A DNA stretch of 64,000 nucleotides from Glycine soja (taxonomy: Eukaryota > Streptophyta > Magnoliopsida > Fabales > Fabaceae). The number at the start of each line of letters is the position of its first letter. Within the stretch, counting starts at the first letter, position 1. The stretch spans positions 9,224,204-9,288,203 of the forward strand of contig NC_041019.1 in NCBI RefSeq assembly GCF_004193775.1. Reading direction: 5' to 3'. Both the position numbers and the translations under genes were made by a program. Under the pieces are notes generated by a model. It saw nothing but the letters and a program-made list of their open reading frames with translations, did no database searches and was not told the origin of the DNA. This document shows positions 23,162 to 35,793 of this stretch, piece by piece.

Positions 23162-24917
23162 AGAGGACATGAAAGTGGGATGAGTGAGATAAATGAGGGA
23201 AAGAGAGAGACGGAAAAACCATGGAAGTTGTGTATTAGATGTATACTATAAAGTCAACAAAAAGTACTAATAAAATTGTGGATGCTGAAAATTCTAAGAA
23301 AATTCTCACACAGTGGAAATATCACTTTACAAAAAAAGTTAACAGCAATGTAAAGAAGGTGAAATACCCAATGATCTTGACATTTTCTGAGAGTGCAGGG
23401 TTCGTTCATGAGGTGTACTACGTGGATAACACAGTTACAAATTAGTAGCACTTCGTCAGTCATAGTCATGAATGAAGTCAATTTTATGTTCAAGTTCCAA
23501 CTTGATTAACGTGTAGTGAGACAACTGCTACTTGCTAGATAGAAGTGGTTATTGTTAACTAAATTAATCATATAGGGTGTGTTTGTTTTAACGTTTGTCC
23601 ATTTTCCAATGCAGTTCAATGTGACTAATTGGAAAAAAGGTTGGATTGGCGTTGAACGGAGTTTTAGACGGAAAAACAAACATAGCTATAGTGATATGGT
23701 TCAACCAGAAAGAAAAATCTTGTTATTTGGTGACTGGTAATGCTAGGTGGTCCTACACCATATAATTTAGATTAATCTATACATGACATGTAATGAAACA
23801 TTGTTACTTTTTTCTTGTAAATTGAAAATTTGGAATACATGTTATGTAGAAATTAGTTAAAACCATAGACAGGTAGTGATCCTGGATTACTTTATAACAA
23901 GGCTAATTTTGAGGGAGAAAAAAATGGGTAAATACATACAAAAGACACTACTGTTTGAGTTAGTTATAATCCCAAAAAGTAACAAATGATAATAAATGCA
24001 TACCTCATACAATGATATTGGGTTGTATTTGTAGAAGTACAGAATAGATAGAATTTCTTAATGTGAGACTTTGGTGAGTTAAAACAATAGGTGTATTTAC
24101 ACAAATAATAAGTTTGACTTTGAAGTTCACTGAAATTAAGCTAAAGATTATATTCATAAGCTTGTACACGAAGCTTTACTAAAACAAAACTAAAAACAAG
24201 TTATATAAATGATCACAAATTAAATTCAAAATTCAAACAAATTCTTTAAAATTTAAACACCAATTTTTAAATCATTGCAAGAAGAATATCTAAATCTTAT
24301 CAGTGACAATATCAGATAAAACCAATCGTGCGTGGCAGATAAAAATTTTGAGGCTGACCAAGATCAATATCACCTTTTCTCCCTGCTTTGTAATGGCATA
24401 GGTTGTGATTAAGTCATTTGTGTGCATGACCACATCAGAAAGAGGTTATTAAGATTGAGAATTTGCCTTTGGCTCTAAAGTGTGACAAGATGACGTTAGA
24501 GCCACCTTGATAAATGAGGTTAGTAGGGACAAGAGAGGAGGATGCAAGATTGCAAGAGACAAATGAATTTGAATATATAATTGGCCAAACAAGGTCGGTA
24601 AAAAGCATATCCCGAAATTTATGCTAAATGTTCTTCTTAATATAATTTTTATTTTTTTTAACATTTTGGTTTTTTCTTGTTTGCTTTAAAAACATTTTTA
24701 ATTATTAAGCGAGTATGAAATATGGTCCAAAAACAAAATTAGCATTTGACGTGTGAATAAATAGAAACAAGATGTTTTATTCTGTGTTTTTCATTTTACT
24801 ATTTTCAATAAAATCAAAATATACAACTTTTTTACTTAATGTAGTATATTTTAATTTAATATATCTACCTAATTTTTCTATAGAGTTTAACAACAATGTA
24901 AGGACGTTGTAAAATAA

Positions 24918-25030
24918 TTTTACATTATCATTCAATCACAAATCATTATTGTTATGATTTTTAAAATAATTTCTTAAAAGTCAACAAATTTATCATAAAT
25001 TATAATTTGTGATTGAATGATAATGTAAAA
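24918..25030. mobile_element. MITE-like element with a perfect 26-bp inverted repeat
   Basis: Arms 24918-24943 and 25005-25030 are perfect reverse complements (TTTTACATTATC... against ...GATAATGTAAAA) around a 61-bp AT-rich spacer. Weaker complementarity may continue outwards (TTGTAAAATAA on the left, CTTTACATTATTAG on the right), so the whole element may be about 24900-25060. No coding capacity. Confidence 0.75.
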
Positions 25031-26726
25031 CTGCTTTACATTATTAGTGCATAGTCTTTTTTTTTTCCTATAATGTGTGTTAGAAAAATGTTTGGATGTG
25101 TTAGAAAAAAAATGTTGAAAAAGCATTTCTTACCATTATAGAGAGAATTTTATAACTCAATGATTTTATTTGATTTAATTACAATTGTTTTCTATAAAAG
25201 ATACACGTCATCTCTTTAAAAAAAAATTGTCTTAGCAAACTTATTGTATAACTAGAAGAAATAACTTTCTAGTGCCGAGTTTAAGATTTAAACTTGAATG
25301 ATTAAAAGTAAAAGGTCGTATTGTTCATTGTCTATTTTTTAAAAATTAAATTGTGGTAAGGGGTTAATTATGTTTTTATTTGAAACTAGGGATTGGGAGG
25401 GGGTATACACCAACAACCTTGATGACAAAGATACTACACACTAATGTAGGCCATTTACAAACATCTATTTTAATTACTAAGTTAACTCACGAATTTACAC
25501 TAGCTAGTTAATTGAACTAGCAAAACTTTTTAGAAAACCTTTTTTAGATTAGGATGTTCTTTATTTTGGACCTGGTGAGAATCATTATAGCCTAAATAGC
25601 ATTTCAAAGCCCCACTTGAATTAGTGGAGTGGTGGTCCCCCAAGGCTGAGGTTGTGTTCTCTGTTCACGGTCTGGAGGAGTATGAAACACGATATACACC
25701 ACAAGAGCCTTATTTAAGTGGGAACCAACATGATGTTACTTACAATCCACATCAAATTCTTACTTGTTTCCATCATAAGAGGGAAGTAAAGATATTTATT
25801 ATTAAAAAGTTAATTATAGTTTCAAAATACTCATTTATATACTATTCGACAGTGGTAAAAATAAGCTGTAATTTTAGACACTTTATCAACAATAAAAGGG
25901 GGAATAAGGGCTTAAAAAACAAGATAAAAAAATAGAGTAGGAGTGAGGGGGTCAAATTGGGAGTATATAAATCTAATCACTGTAAGACAAGTTTTCTTTG
26001 TTTTGGAGGTTTCAAAGAATAATTCTTGTACAGTATTTAATTGAATCTAAAACTCAAATTATTGGTTTACAACACGGAAGAAACCCATGTATATAACATT
26101 AGAAATTCAAGTTTGTGAATTCGTCTTTCACCTCAAAACTAATCTCACGGTTTATATGCTTGTAAAGATGTCTCTTCATAGACAAAAAAAATGACTTAAT
26201 TGACAAGTTTAGCTACCCAAAGTAAACTAGGGCAGCATAAAACAAAAAAGTAAACGTATTTACATTTTGGTGAAAAATTATATTAACTAACATAATATTT
26301 AAACTAAAGTTTTGTTCTCCTTTTGCCATTTGGTTCATCCCCTCCCCCCAAATGTTGTTTGATCATTTGTTTTTTCTAATAATTATTTGGCTTGGAAATC
26401 TTTGAAATATATTTAAACTTCGTAATTGATCCTTAAAAATTTTTTACTTCTCGTTGGGTCACTAAAACATCAAAAGTTTTGTAAAAGATCTCTATCATTA
26501 GCCTTCATCCAACACGTGATAAATGTTTATTAGTTGGACATGTCAGTAATACATGTGTAAAGTCACATTAGAGATATCAATGACATAATATGTCACCTGA
26601 TTTTTTCTATTTTTATATTTAATCTAAAAAAAATTGGCCGCAACCATTTTTCTTTTTTCCCCCTCCCTTCCTCCCCTCTTCTCTTTTTTCCCTGTTCTTT
26701 CTCCTTCTTTGACATCTAAACTAGCA

Positions 26727-26881
26727 AAAGGATCTTCTGGTACAATAGTATACAGACTTCTTCTGGTACAATAGTATACAGCGTGTGAAACCAGCGCTTT
26801 TATGAGCAAAAATAGTATATCTACAAAAGGATTTCCAGGTTAGCAGGAAAAGAAAGGATCTTCTGGTACAATAGTATACAG
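26727..26881. repeat. Three direct copies of a 22-29-bp unit
   Basis: The core CTTCTGGTACAATAGTATAC (plus AG) occurs ending at 26755, 26781 and 26881. Copies 1 and 3 share extra upstream bases (AAAGGAT). The motif TCTAAACTAGCAAA occurs just before copy 1 (26715-26728) and again just after copy 3 (26882-26895), so the cluster is bracketed by its own direct repeat. Non-coding. Confidence 0.85.
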
Positions 26882-29853
26882 TCTAAACTAGCAAACTTTA
26901 ATAAATTGCCATCTAAGCATGGCCAATGAAAAGAGCAATGATTCTTTTATCTTTTATTAATTATCATATTTCGTTAACCGTTGTTTTTTCACCTCAAAAC
27001 TTTGATGGATTACACGTAGTTCACCCCTATTAAGGTCAATAAAAGTCATGCATCCATGGGATTAGTATGAGTTGCACTATATCGACAACTAACGGATATA
27101 TTAAAAAAAATACCTTACTACTTTGGTGTGATAATCTAATTATTATGCATTATATACAATTTAATTATGAAATGTTCTGTGAATTATTCAGTCTCATCAG
27201 TCAATTAAATTTAAGTTTTTTATTTTACAATTCAAACCTACAATTTTTATAACAAATCTTATTTTTTATTTTGATTTTTAATTTAATATTTTACTAAAAG
27301 GTCACTTTATTTTTAATCTTCCTAATTTAATCCCTAATGTTTCACTCTCATGATAGGCTCTTCCAATCTCAATGCATCCTTTTTTTCATCTCCACATAAT
27401 AGATGCATCAGATTTATGGGTCTTCTCCTCATTTAGTGTTCAACTTTTCAATTTAGACATGAGACTTTACCTTACATTTGTACTCCAGTACTTTTCCACA
27501 CTTAGGTTTCCCGAATCAAAGTAGTTTCCTCGATCCTTTTCACATTTGCTGTTGTTTAGCTTCCTGCCTCAGATTTTCTCTCTTGGACTTGCTATTTTGT
27601 TTTGCTTGAACACTCCTGAATTGAACGATGCAACTTCACAGTCATTTTTTTTTTTAAATTTTGGCGCTCTTAAATAGAAAGGAAAGAGCAAGTATCAGTT
27701 ATGAAACCTGGTGTTTGGTTAATAAGCTTATCAGTCGAATGGAGAATATGAGAATATATTCCCTCAGCTTGAATATTAAGACTATAATATAGCAAATTAA
27801 CGAAATATATTTGGCAGATACGAGCTAAATAATCTCTTAAAGGATTGGTTGTTCTACACGTGTATTCTCTACTTTCTTTTTTAATTTGTTTTTGTTTATT
27901 TATAGTTTGCAGAGCATAGAGTGTTTTCGGATTTTTGGCCGTATATACGTGCTTAAATGATATTCTCCCCAAGAGATTAATTGGATTTTTGTGTTTTCGA
28001 AGGAAAGGGCAGCATTGAGATTGGAAGAGCCTGTCGTGAGAGTGAGAGTGGAGCACTTAATTAGGAAAATTAAGAATAAAGTAGTCTTTTAATGAAACAT
28101 AAAATTTGTGATAAGATTTTCAGGTTTAAATTAAAAAAAAAACAAATTTGATTAACTAACGTGACTATATAATTCTCATGATATTTCATAATATACCGAC
28201 AAAGTATCAGCCAAAAAGAAAAGGTTGAAAAATGCATTCTCTCACCCTACTATATAATCATTTTCTCGTGTATTCAGAATCAATTTTAAATGAGATGGAT
28301 AAGGATTGCAGACTTGATCATAACAAATTAACATAAAGTAGTTTCAAACATGATCAAATGTAACTTGGACTAAAATATAACTGAGTTGTGTAAGATCTAC
28401 ACACATTCAATATAGAAATGGCCATCACATTCACATATCAATGAAGTTTACTACAATTAATTGATGATTACATTTTTAAAATAGATTCTTAATAATTAAT
28501 ATATGTGAAGTAATTCTATTAAAGGAGACAAAATTAACTGTAATGATATTTACGTTGTACAAATCTTTAATCATTAATTAGTTCAAAGAATAAAAGAAAG
28601 GAAATATTATTCATCGAACAATAGAATGTAACACGAGAGTCAAAATATATACATTATTTTAATATACCAAAAAAAATATTATGCGTATTAATATATTATA
28701 TATATATATATATATATATTATTTTTCCCGCAAATACATATTATTTTTAATTGCACTATTCCTAATCCTCATCATATTGACAATAATTCACATAATATAC
28801 TTATACTTTGTAATAACTCACATAATTTTGAACTTCTTAACCATTTACATCAAAACTGGTATGAAATGTTGGTTGTCTTCCCTTTCCAAATTCCGAGATA
28901 CTCCTACAATGATTCTTCTTTCTGGCACGGTGAGAACTGATGACAAAGATGGTTGTATTACAAAAGTATTCAATGCTCAAATGAGAAAGAATTTTAGCTG
29001 TTGTTTTTGTCGAAAAGGTGCCATTTTTTCATAAATTACAAAAATGGATAAATTAATGAAGAAATCATGTTTCAAAATGTGATTTCACTTTTAAAAAAAA
29101 ATATATCACAACTAAAAATGGTCACAAATTACTTTTGTAACGACCTCAAAATGAACATTTGTCTGCTACTTATGTTGCAAAGCAATTTATGATAGTTTTA
29201 GAAGTAATTCATGACAGTTAAAAGGCATCATACATTACTACAAAAATAATAATTTACGACACACCTTCTACACCGGTGTTCAGAACTCGTTGTAGTTGCT
29301 TAAGCGGTGACATTTTTGTAATTACGATGTTCTTCAACAACGACGGTGGTAGAAAAGACCATCTTTGAACACTATTTTTCCCTTTTTCCACCATGATTTT
29401 TGAAAGCATCGTCTTAGAGTTGATCATGATTTACTCATGTGAAATCAGCTGGTGCCCTTAGTCACTACTAGACAACGTATATGCGCATGACATTCGACCC
29501 TCGTTGAGGTCACGGTCTCTGCCGTAGCTAGCTATCTTCCACGTCGTGTCGCCCCATCGTCGAACATCTTCGACCGCCGTTCACTTACCGTCGTCATTGT
29601 CGCAGCTAGGTCAATATCTCATTTCCCCTATTTCATTGTTACATTACAAAACCTTCAAGGCTTGCTGATATTGAACAAAGAAGCATCACTTTCAAGCACT
29701 TTTGAGGATGTTAAAAATCCTCCCTTAAATGACAAAAACTTTTGTTATGCTCTAATATTTTATGGTTGTTTGAAGTTGGGTCAAATTCTCTCTAGAATTT
29801 TGGATTCTTCGAAATTTTGTTATAAACCTTTTTCATGGTTCTTAAAATCTATA

Positions 29854-30037
29854 GGAAGCAAGTAGATGGGGAGAGTCAACCATTGTTGCAACAGCAAGAG
29901 GTAGTTCGATTGCAAGATATTTACATGCAAAGCAGAGCTGAAGCACTTCAGAATGTTGAGTCCACTATTCATTAGCTTAGCAACATTTTCAATCAACTAG
30001 CAACACTAGTTTCCCAACAACAAGAGATTGCCATCAG
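29854..30037 (+). pseudogene. Captured exon fragment of a SYP31/32-type (Qa-SNARE) syntaxin
   Basis: The frame reads KQVDGESQPLLQQQEVVRLQ, then DIYMQSRAEALQNVESTIH, a stop (TAG at 29973-29975), then LSNIFNQLATLVSQQQEIAI. This is the exon of plant SYP31/SYP32 syntaxins just before the SNARE helix; intact family members have Glu at the stop position. It ends at a GT donor (30038) and begins after an AG, so intron-exon structure was carried along. SYP31/32 act in ER-Golgi and intra-Golgi fusion. The rest of the gene is missing, so this is non-functional. It lies inside the CACTA-like element. Confidence 0.85.
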
Positions 30038-30061
30038 GTTTTTATATGTCTCACTTGTGCG

Positions 30062-30062
<1 letters not shown>

Positions 30063-30142
<80 letters not shown>
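30063..30142. repeat. Compound (TA)n(CA)n microsatellite
   Basis: About 29 TA units pass directly into about 11 CA units, within the intron-like sequence that follows the syntaxin fragment. Confidence 0.92.
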
Positions 30143-31601
30143 TTATTATTGTTCATTGTTTCTGTATTCCAATATGATATTCAATGTATGTTACAATGTG
30201 ATTAAGCCTTATTTGCTTTGCCCGTAATTCTATTATCAATTGAACCTCTGCCGGTTTCATTGAAACTGAAACGAATTTTGACCCTGACTTCAATGACCTT
30301 GTAATATGTCTAGTAAACTGTATGTTCAGTTTTTGGTGGTCTGTGGAAGATGATTGGGTTGTTTACTGCATTGTATAATGTCATGCCTTCCTGTTTGAAT
30401 TGCTTGTTTTGTTGCTTACTAAGCAGATAAATAGCTTGAACAAGAAATTAGCTCCTATAAAGTAGTAAGCGAACTTTGGATGGCAAAGCGTATGTTTATT
30501 AGGTTACTTGTCTGTTGGAGATGATTAGGTTGTTTTACTTCACCTTGACTATAAGGCTATGGATGATGTGTTGTTTAAGTTGCTTGCTTTACTGCTTATT
30601 GAGTGGAGAAATGACTTGCATAAGAATTTGGCCACCTTTATAATACTGTATGAAGTTTAGAGACTAAAGCATAATTGGATGAGTTTTAATAATAAAAAAA
30701 AACCAACCTCAGGTAAATGAGGAGGGTTGTATTAGGCTTTTGGCAGTCAACATAAAACTTTTCAATACATATAACTAACATGAATCACTCATGAATCTTT
30801 TTGTAAATTTGGTCTTTAACCTAATGATGTCATGTGATTCATGTAGCCGATCTCACCTAGTAGAATTAGGTTTGCGTTGTTATTTGTTTGTTGATGAAAA
30901 ACAAATTATGTCACGATAATTTTATGAACGAGTTTGTACTTGAAAGGTTTTGAACCTTTGACGTGTTCCTTATGAATGGTCATTGACATGCTTGTTGGTC
31001 TCTAAGGTGCATTATATAATTAGACTATTAGAGGATTTAAATCACATGGCTTTCCTGTATTGCTTTAATTATTTCATTTATCCTATTTGTTCCTTTGGAT
31101 ATGTGCTGATGTTGCCATAGAAATATTTTGTTGTGCCTTTAACCCATGCTATAAGAGGAGGGGTAAAAGGAAAGGAGATGAGTTAGGAACAAATGGGCTA
31201 AGCATGGGAATGCAAAGACAGAAGTTGTGATATGCATAACAGAATGTCCACATGGCAAGAGGACATTGGACTGGAATATTCTGCCATGATGGGAAAGATA
31301 ATGGAGGATATGTTTATAGGATAGGGGCATAGTAGCAAAGGGTCATAACAGAATTTGGTTAGGCATTTTCCCAGGGGACAGAGATTGCTTCTTGCAGTTG
31401 TGGTTGTTATTTTCCTATTTTGCATTGTTATTCCTGTTTTCTCTTTTTTTTTTCCTTTTTCTGGGATTTAGTTATACTCATGTGTTGTAAAGGAGTTGAT
31501 CTCCTAGAAGTTGACCTATTTCCTTTAATATGCTACCAATTTCTATTACATTCCCTCATTTTTCCAATGTACAGTTAAAACATTGAGACATGTTTGGTTT
31601 C

Positions 31602-31627
31602 TTTTTTTTTAGGGGGGGGGGGGGGGG
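31602..31627. repeat. Poly-T / poly-G tract
   Basis: Nine T, one A, then 16 consecutive G. It is unusual in this AT-rich setting and a likely site of length variation or sequencing error. Confidence 0.85.
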
Positions 31628-31952
31628 TAGGAGGCTAATTGGCAATGAAAGTTTGTGCTCTTTCCTTTTCCCTTGTTGTTTATGACCTTTTTAAATAATT
31701 GTTTCTTATGTTTTGGGATATCTTGGAAACTATGTATACAATAGAAGTAGGACATTGTACACTAATTAGTGTTTTTCCTTATTTAATCTTAAATGAGGAC
31801 TGGTTTCATGGATATGAACTGGTGGAAGAGGTAGTGAAAACTTGGTTTTTTAATGCGTGTCAGTCAATGCTGGGATTTATCTTGGCTACATTATTCAACG
31901 TTTGAATTTTTTTTTTATCAGTTTCTGAATATATGTGATTTTTTTATTCCAG

Positions 31953-32061
31953 TCATAGGTTCCACTTTGCAACATTTTGCCTCAAGTTCAATTGGATGCT
32001 ATTGTCTGGGGTATTGGAACAACTATAGGGGAGCTTCCTCCTGACTTTATCTCCAGGGAAG
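31953..32061 (+). pseudogene. Captured exon fragment of a KMS1/VMP1-like membrane protein gene
   Basis: After an AG acceptor the frame reads ILPQVQLDAIVWGIGTTIGE then LPPDFISRE and ends at a GT donor. This resembles the conserved VTT-domain region of plant vacuole membrane protein KMS1/VMP1 homologues (family pattern ILPQVQLEA..WG.GTA.GELPPYFISR). The 5-prime end of the exon is frameshifted (the frame hits TAG before PLCN), so it is decayed. VMP1-type proteins act in ER and early secretory membrane organisation. Surrounding exons were not found. It lies within the CACTA-like element. Confidence 0.75.
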
Positions 32062-33481
32062 GTACATTTTATCACTGTCGTTCCCTTACTCTAACAAATT
32101 CACTGTTAAGTTGATATAAAGATATAGTCTAATTTTAATCCTAAACTATTCAGAGAATTGCTTACCATGGGATATCATTCTATGTAGTATATACTATTTG
32201 CACCTAGCTTGTGGTTTTACCTGATTCATGAATAAGATGGTGTGAAGCTCCGTAACTTCTGTTATTTGCTTACTCCTCTATAGGTGGAGAAAAAAGAAAA
32301 AACTAGCACAATTCCCAACAGATAAAAAACTGATTTTGACTATTATTTATTAAATTTTATTGATATATTTCTAAAGCAGAAGGTCAATCCTCTATTGGTG
32401 GAAAACAATAAGAAAATTTCTGCACAGTTTCCAATACATACAAAATTGATTCTGAGTATTTTTTATTAAATATTGTTGATATTTTTCTAAAGCAAAAGGT
32501 CAATCCCTGCATCTAAACTTTCTTTTTCATCATGGTTATCTGCATAGTGCAGAAGTATAATTACTAATTAGGATAAGGGCCAACTTCGAAGATTATGTGT
32601 TAACTTCCAAGTCTTAAGGCGATCTATTAGCCTTCATATCTAAATGTGTAATTGGGATAAGTCATGCTCTTACAAGAAACAATAATCTATGATCTGATTA
32701 TTGGAATTTGTAATGCTGAAGTTTAGGGGGAGCTCTTTTACAAGCCCTTCGAACCAGTTTTTTTGTAAACACAACTCTCGCAAAAAGATTTTCTTAAAAG
32801 GGCTAAATATGAAATTGTCTAATCTGTTGTTATCTAAAATATTTTTAGAAAGATTTTCTTAAAAAGTTTAAATATGAAGGGGGAGGATGTCATTTCAGAA
32901 CTGAACAGTTTGGTTGATAGCATCTAGGGTTTTCTTAAAAAGCACCTTATCAGGGTTTTCAATCCTAACCTATTCTCCATTCTTAATGGGCTCTCCTTAT
33001 ATATGGTAAACATGAGCATATTAGATTGCAAAAATTATACAAATATAAGCCAGATAAAATACAACCACAATTTTCAGTTAAACACACCCATGTTTGATCC
33101 ATGAGAAGATTACTAGGATTTTTACCAAAAATGAAGATTACAGGGATTTGTACCAACTTTTTAATGGAACATGTTAAAATAAATTTATTGTGAGTTCCAA
33201 CGGCAACAAATAACTTCAGTTGTTGTTATCTTCATTGATAAATATCCACAATTTGGCTCAAAAAGAAGTTATTTTTTGTATAACGAACACTGGTAGCAGA
33301 TTTTGTTGTAGACAACAGCGAATCCGTTTCACTAATCAACTTCCTATTGCTTTGATGCGTACAAATTACATAAGGAAATACAACAGAATTCTTTTCAACA
33401 AATGTGAATAAATGCAAACTGATTCCCATGTGCTTGAAACTGTCCATAATTGCTCCCAACTAATACTGAGATCGCAGAAGT

Positions 33482-33871
33482 TCATCCTGTATTTCTTATT
33501 CTCTCAATATCCTTTATCAAATTGTTTGTGCTTGAGACAGTATCTTGTGATGAACATCTATGCTTACAAAGTTCACTTGGGTCCTTACAGTCCTTTAGCA
33601 TATCAGAAAATGTTTCGGCTTTTCGCATTATAGATTTTCTTCGTGCATAGGCATCTTCTTTGACTTCACCATAAGTATTTGGCAAGTTCGGAGAATAGGG
33701 AACAGAACACAACAACTTGCAAAGTTTTGGAGCCATTTCAGTCATACCTTGTTTCTTTAAATTAGCTTTCATTCTCTGGAAAGTGAGATACTGAGGAACT
33801 ATACCCCTCTGTATCATGTCCTTAGGGAACATAAGTTCAATAAGGCCCATTATTAATGTCGTTGCTTCCAC
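33482..33871 (-). pseudogene. Captured C-terminal fragment of a PPR protein gene
   Basis: An open minus-strand frame of 129 codons has a PPR-like end (LIELMFPKDMIQRGIVPQYLTFQRM, given here as LIELMF and DMIQRGIVPQYLTFQRM, then MAPKLCKLLCSVP). A polar tail follows with NTYGEVKEDAYARRKSIMRK and DMLKDCKDPSELCKH. The style fits the last motif and C-terminal tail of a P-type pentatricopeptide protein; the exact parent is not identified. There is no upstream PPR array, so it is a fragment. It is opposite in orientation to the other captured exons in the element. Confidence 0.5.
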
Positions 33872-34296
33872 TTTTATGTTTATTTTTCAATCAAATACAA
33901 TCCAACTTGAGTTACTAAAAATGTCTTTGAATATATTAGAATGTTTTATTTGGTTGTAGATAGTAGGTTGAGACAAAAAGTTACGAAGTAAATTCTTGTT
34001 TGACAAGCGTTGGAATTGACTGTAGACTATTGTCTTTGGTTTGCCAATGCTCTGATCCCACTTGTACCTGTTGTTGTTAACCGTATTTCTCAGGTATGTA
34101 TTTGTTTGACTCACACAAATGATAATTACATGATTATTTACCTATGAATTTTGTGTTATATAAGCAATTATGTGCGTTGTGAGTGAACCTTAGTTTCCCG
34201 TTTGAGATTCTATACGATGATTAATACGGAAAAGTTTGCGTTAATCGCTGTATGGAATCTTGAATTATCTGTTTGGACAGTTTGAGCAGACTCATG

Positions 34297-34522
34297 TTGT
34301 ATAGTAGATTAATACGTATATGTTAATTGTCTTTTCTTAAATTTGTTAAAATTTCGGTATACTTCATTTCACTTTGTTCTCCAAGTGCATAGTTGAATGT
34401 AGTGGACGAAGACTTGTCACCGCTTTCATCTCGTGTACTTGGGGACTTAGGCGAAATGCTGTTGAAATTTCAACAAATTTATAAAAAGACAATTAACATG
34501 TAGTATTCAATCTACTATACAA
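34297..34522. mobile_element. 226-bp MITE-like inverted-repeat element
   Basis: The termini are inverse: TTGTATAGTAGATT at 34297-34310 and AATCTACTATACAA at 34509-34522. A second pair, TGTTAATTGTCTTTT...AAATTTGTT and AACAAATTT...AAAAGACAATTAACA, sits inside. It is nested in the CACTA-like element. Confidence 0.75.
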
Positions 34523-34851
34523 AATTGTCTTCTTGAATGGGATAGGGTTACACCTTTAATGAAAAAAGTGAGGTTTACATGCATGTTACATAACTTGATA
34601 AAGTCTTATAGTAAAGGAAAAACATGGATCGAAGTTGGATGCAAGCATTGTGGTCCATTTTCTGTGTCCTGCCATATACACTTTCACAGTCTTCAAAATT
34701 CATGTGGTTCAATTTTTTTTTTAATCAAATGCATGCCAGTGGTCCACCTTTTTTTTTTTAATAAAAACACTACAACTTGAACATATAATAATGTAAAATA
34801 GAATGAATTAATTATGTTAATTATATGATGTTGAAATGGAAAATGGTGCAG

Positions 34852-35143
34852 AGCTACTATGGTGTGCATGGAGGAGCAACAGCACAATACCCAGTTTATG
34901 GAAGTGGACCTGCTTTAGCTGCAGGAGGGATGATGAGCGATGGTGTAGTGTTCTACCTATATCTGTAGTATGGAGGAGAAGGTAGTGGTGGCGGCAGTAC
35001 TACCAGACATGGTTATGGTGTGAACTACCCTCCTCAGGCTTATCTTTTTCAGTATTCTCCCATTGCTTCCACGGCTGGCTATGCCCGCCAGTACTAAGGT
35101 ACACCTATTATGTCTCTTGCTCCTTCCCCTGCCTTGCAATCAG
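34852..35143 (+). pseudogene. Captured exon of an ARP1/RBM24-like RNA-binding protein gene
   Basis: Following an AG acceptor the frame reads SYYGVHGGATAQYPVYGSGP, then ALAAGGMMSDGVVFYLYL, stop, YGGEGSGGGS, GYGVNYPPQAYLFQYSPIAS, TAGYARQY, stop, then SLAPSPALQS before a GT donor. This is the Gly/Tyr/Pro-rich C-terminal half typical of plant single-RRM proteins of the ARP1/RBM24 type (compare family YPVYGPG, FQYSAINSTGGYPQHYG, MSLAPSP.LQS). There are two in-frame stops (near 34966 and 35095) and no RRM nearby, so it is a dead fragment, the rightmost of those captured in this element. Confidence 0.75.
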
Positions 35144-35793
35144 GTTGGTTTCTTTCTTTCTTTCCTTTCCTATTCCCTGCCTTCCCTACTTTGTAGTAGC
35201 ATTATTTTGTTTCTTCATTTGTAATTTTCTTAATTTTCTTTTGGGGTTTCAAGGTGGAGCAAAGGTATAGGCAGTACCACAACTAGATGAAGATAATGAT
35301 ATCCTCATTTGAGCAAGATGCATTTCTCCAAGTGGAGTCTAAACAAATGTAAACCCTTCAAATTTATTGAGTTCAATAAAATGTGGATACAAAAATAGTG
35401 TTGAATCTTCTAACTGGATACTGTAGGAGTGATTGATTATTACACACCTATTGTGCTATTTTTATATCATGTAGGGCGATGACAAGGACTGTTTCAAATT
35501 CAAAATAGGTTATAATTAGGTGAGAGATGTCATCATTTAATGATTAAACTAGTTACTTGGAAGTTGACTAGGATCTTTGTTATACATTGTGAATGCTATT
35601 TTATGAACAATGTTTATATTGTTTGTTGCTATGTGTGAACCAAGTGATCTAGGATGCCAGAGGGTCTTAACAATTTATAGTTACTTGGATTAAAATACTA
35701 TTTTTTTTTGTAAATTAATCTTATATTTTATGTTCTTTTAGTAATTTTGTATTTCCACCATTGAAAATGGGGTTGTAGAATGCTCTTTTAGGT

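Larger units (their letters stand above)
23163..29235. other. Intergenic region without a recognised gene
   Basis: This region holds a possible short MITE at 23577-23695, whose ends GTGTGTTTGTTTT and AAACAAACATAGC are inverted. It also holds a MITE-like inverted repeat (24918-25030), a three-copy repeat cluster (26727-26881) and a TA run near 28695-28720. Minus-strand frames at 26624-26809 and 27670-28056 and a plus frame at 28861-29034 (which includes LLSGTVRTDDKDG) are not recognised. The last could be a captured exon, but I cannot support that. Confidence 0.45.

Noticed and set aside
28861..29034. Frame containing LLSGTVRTDDKDG and CCFCRKG, just left of the CACTA-like terminus
   Set aside because: It might be another captured exon, but I cannot match it to a family and there are no clear splice sites.
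29463..29475. CACTACTAGACAA, resembling a CACTA terminus
   Set aside because: It lies inside the subterminal region of the element that starts at 29236; there is no boundary change here.
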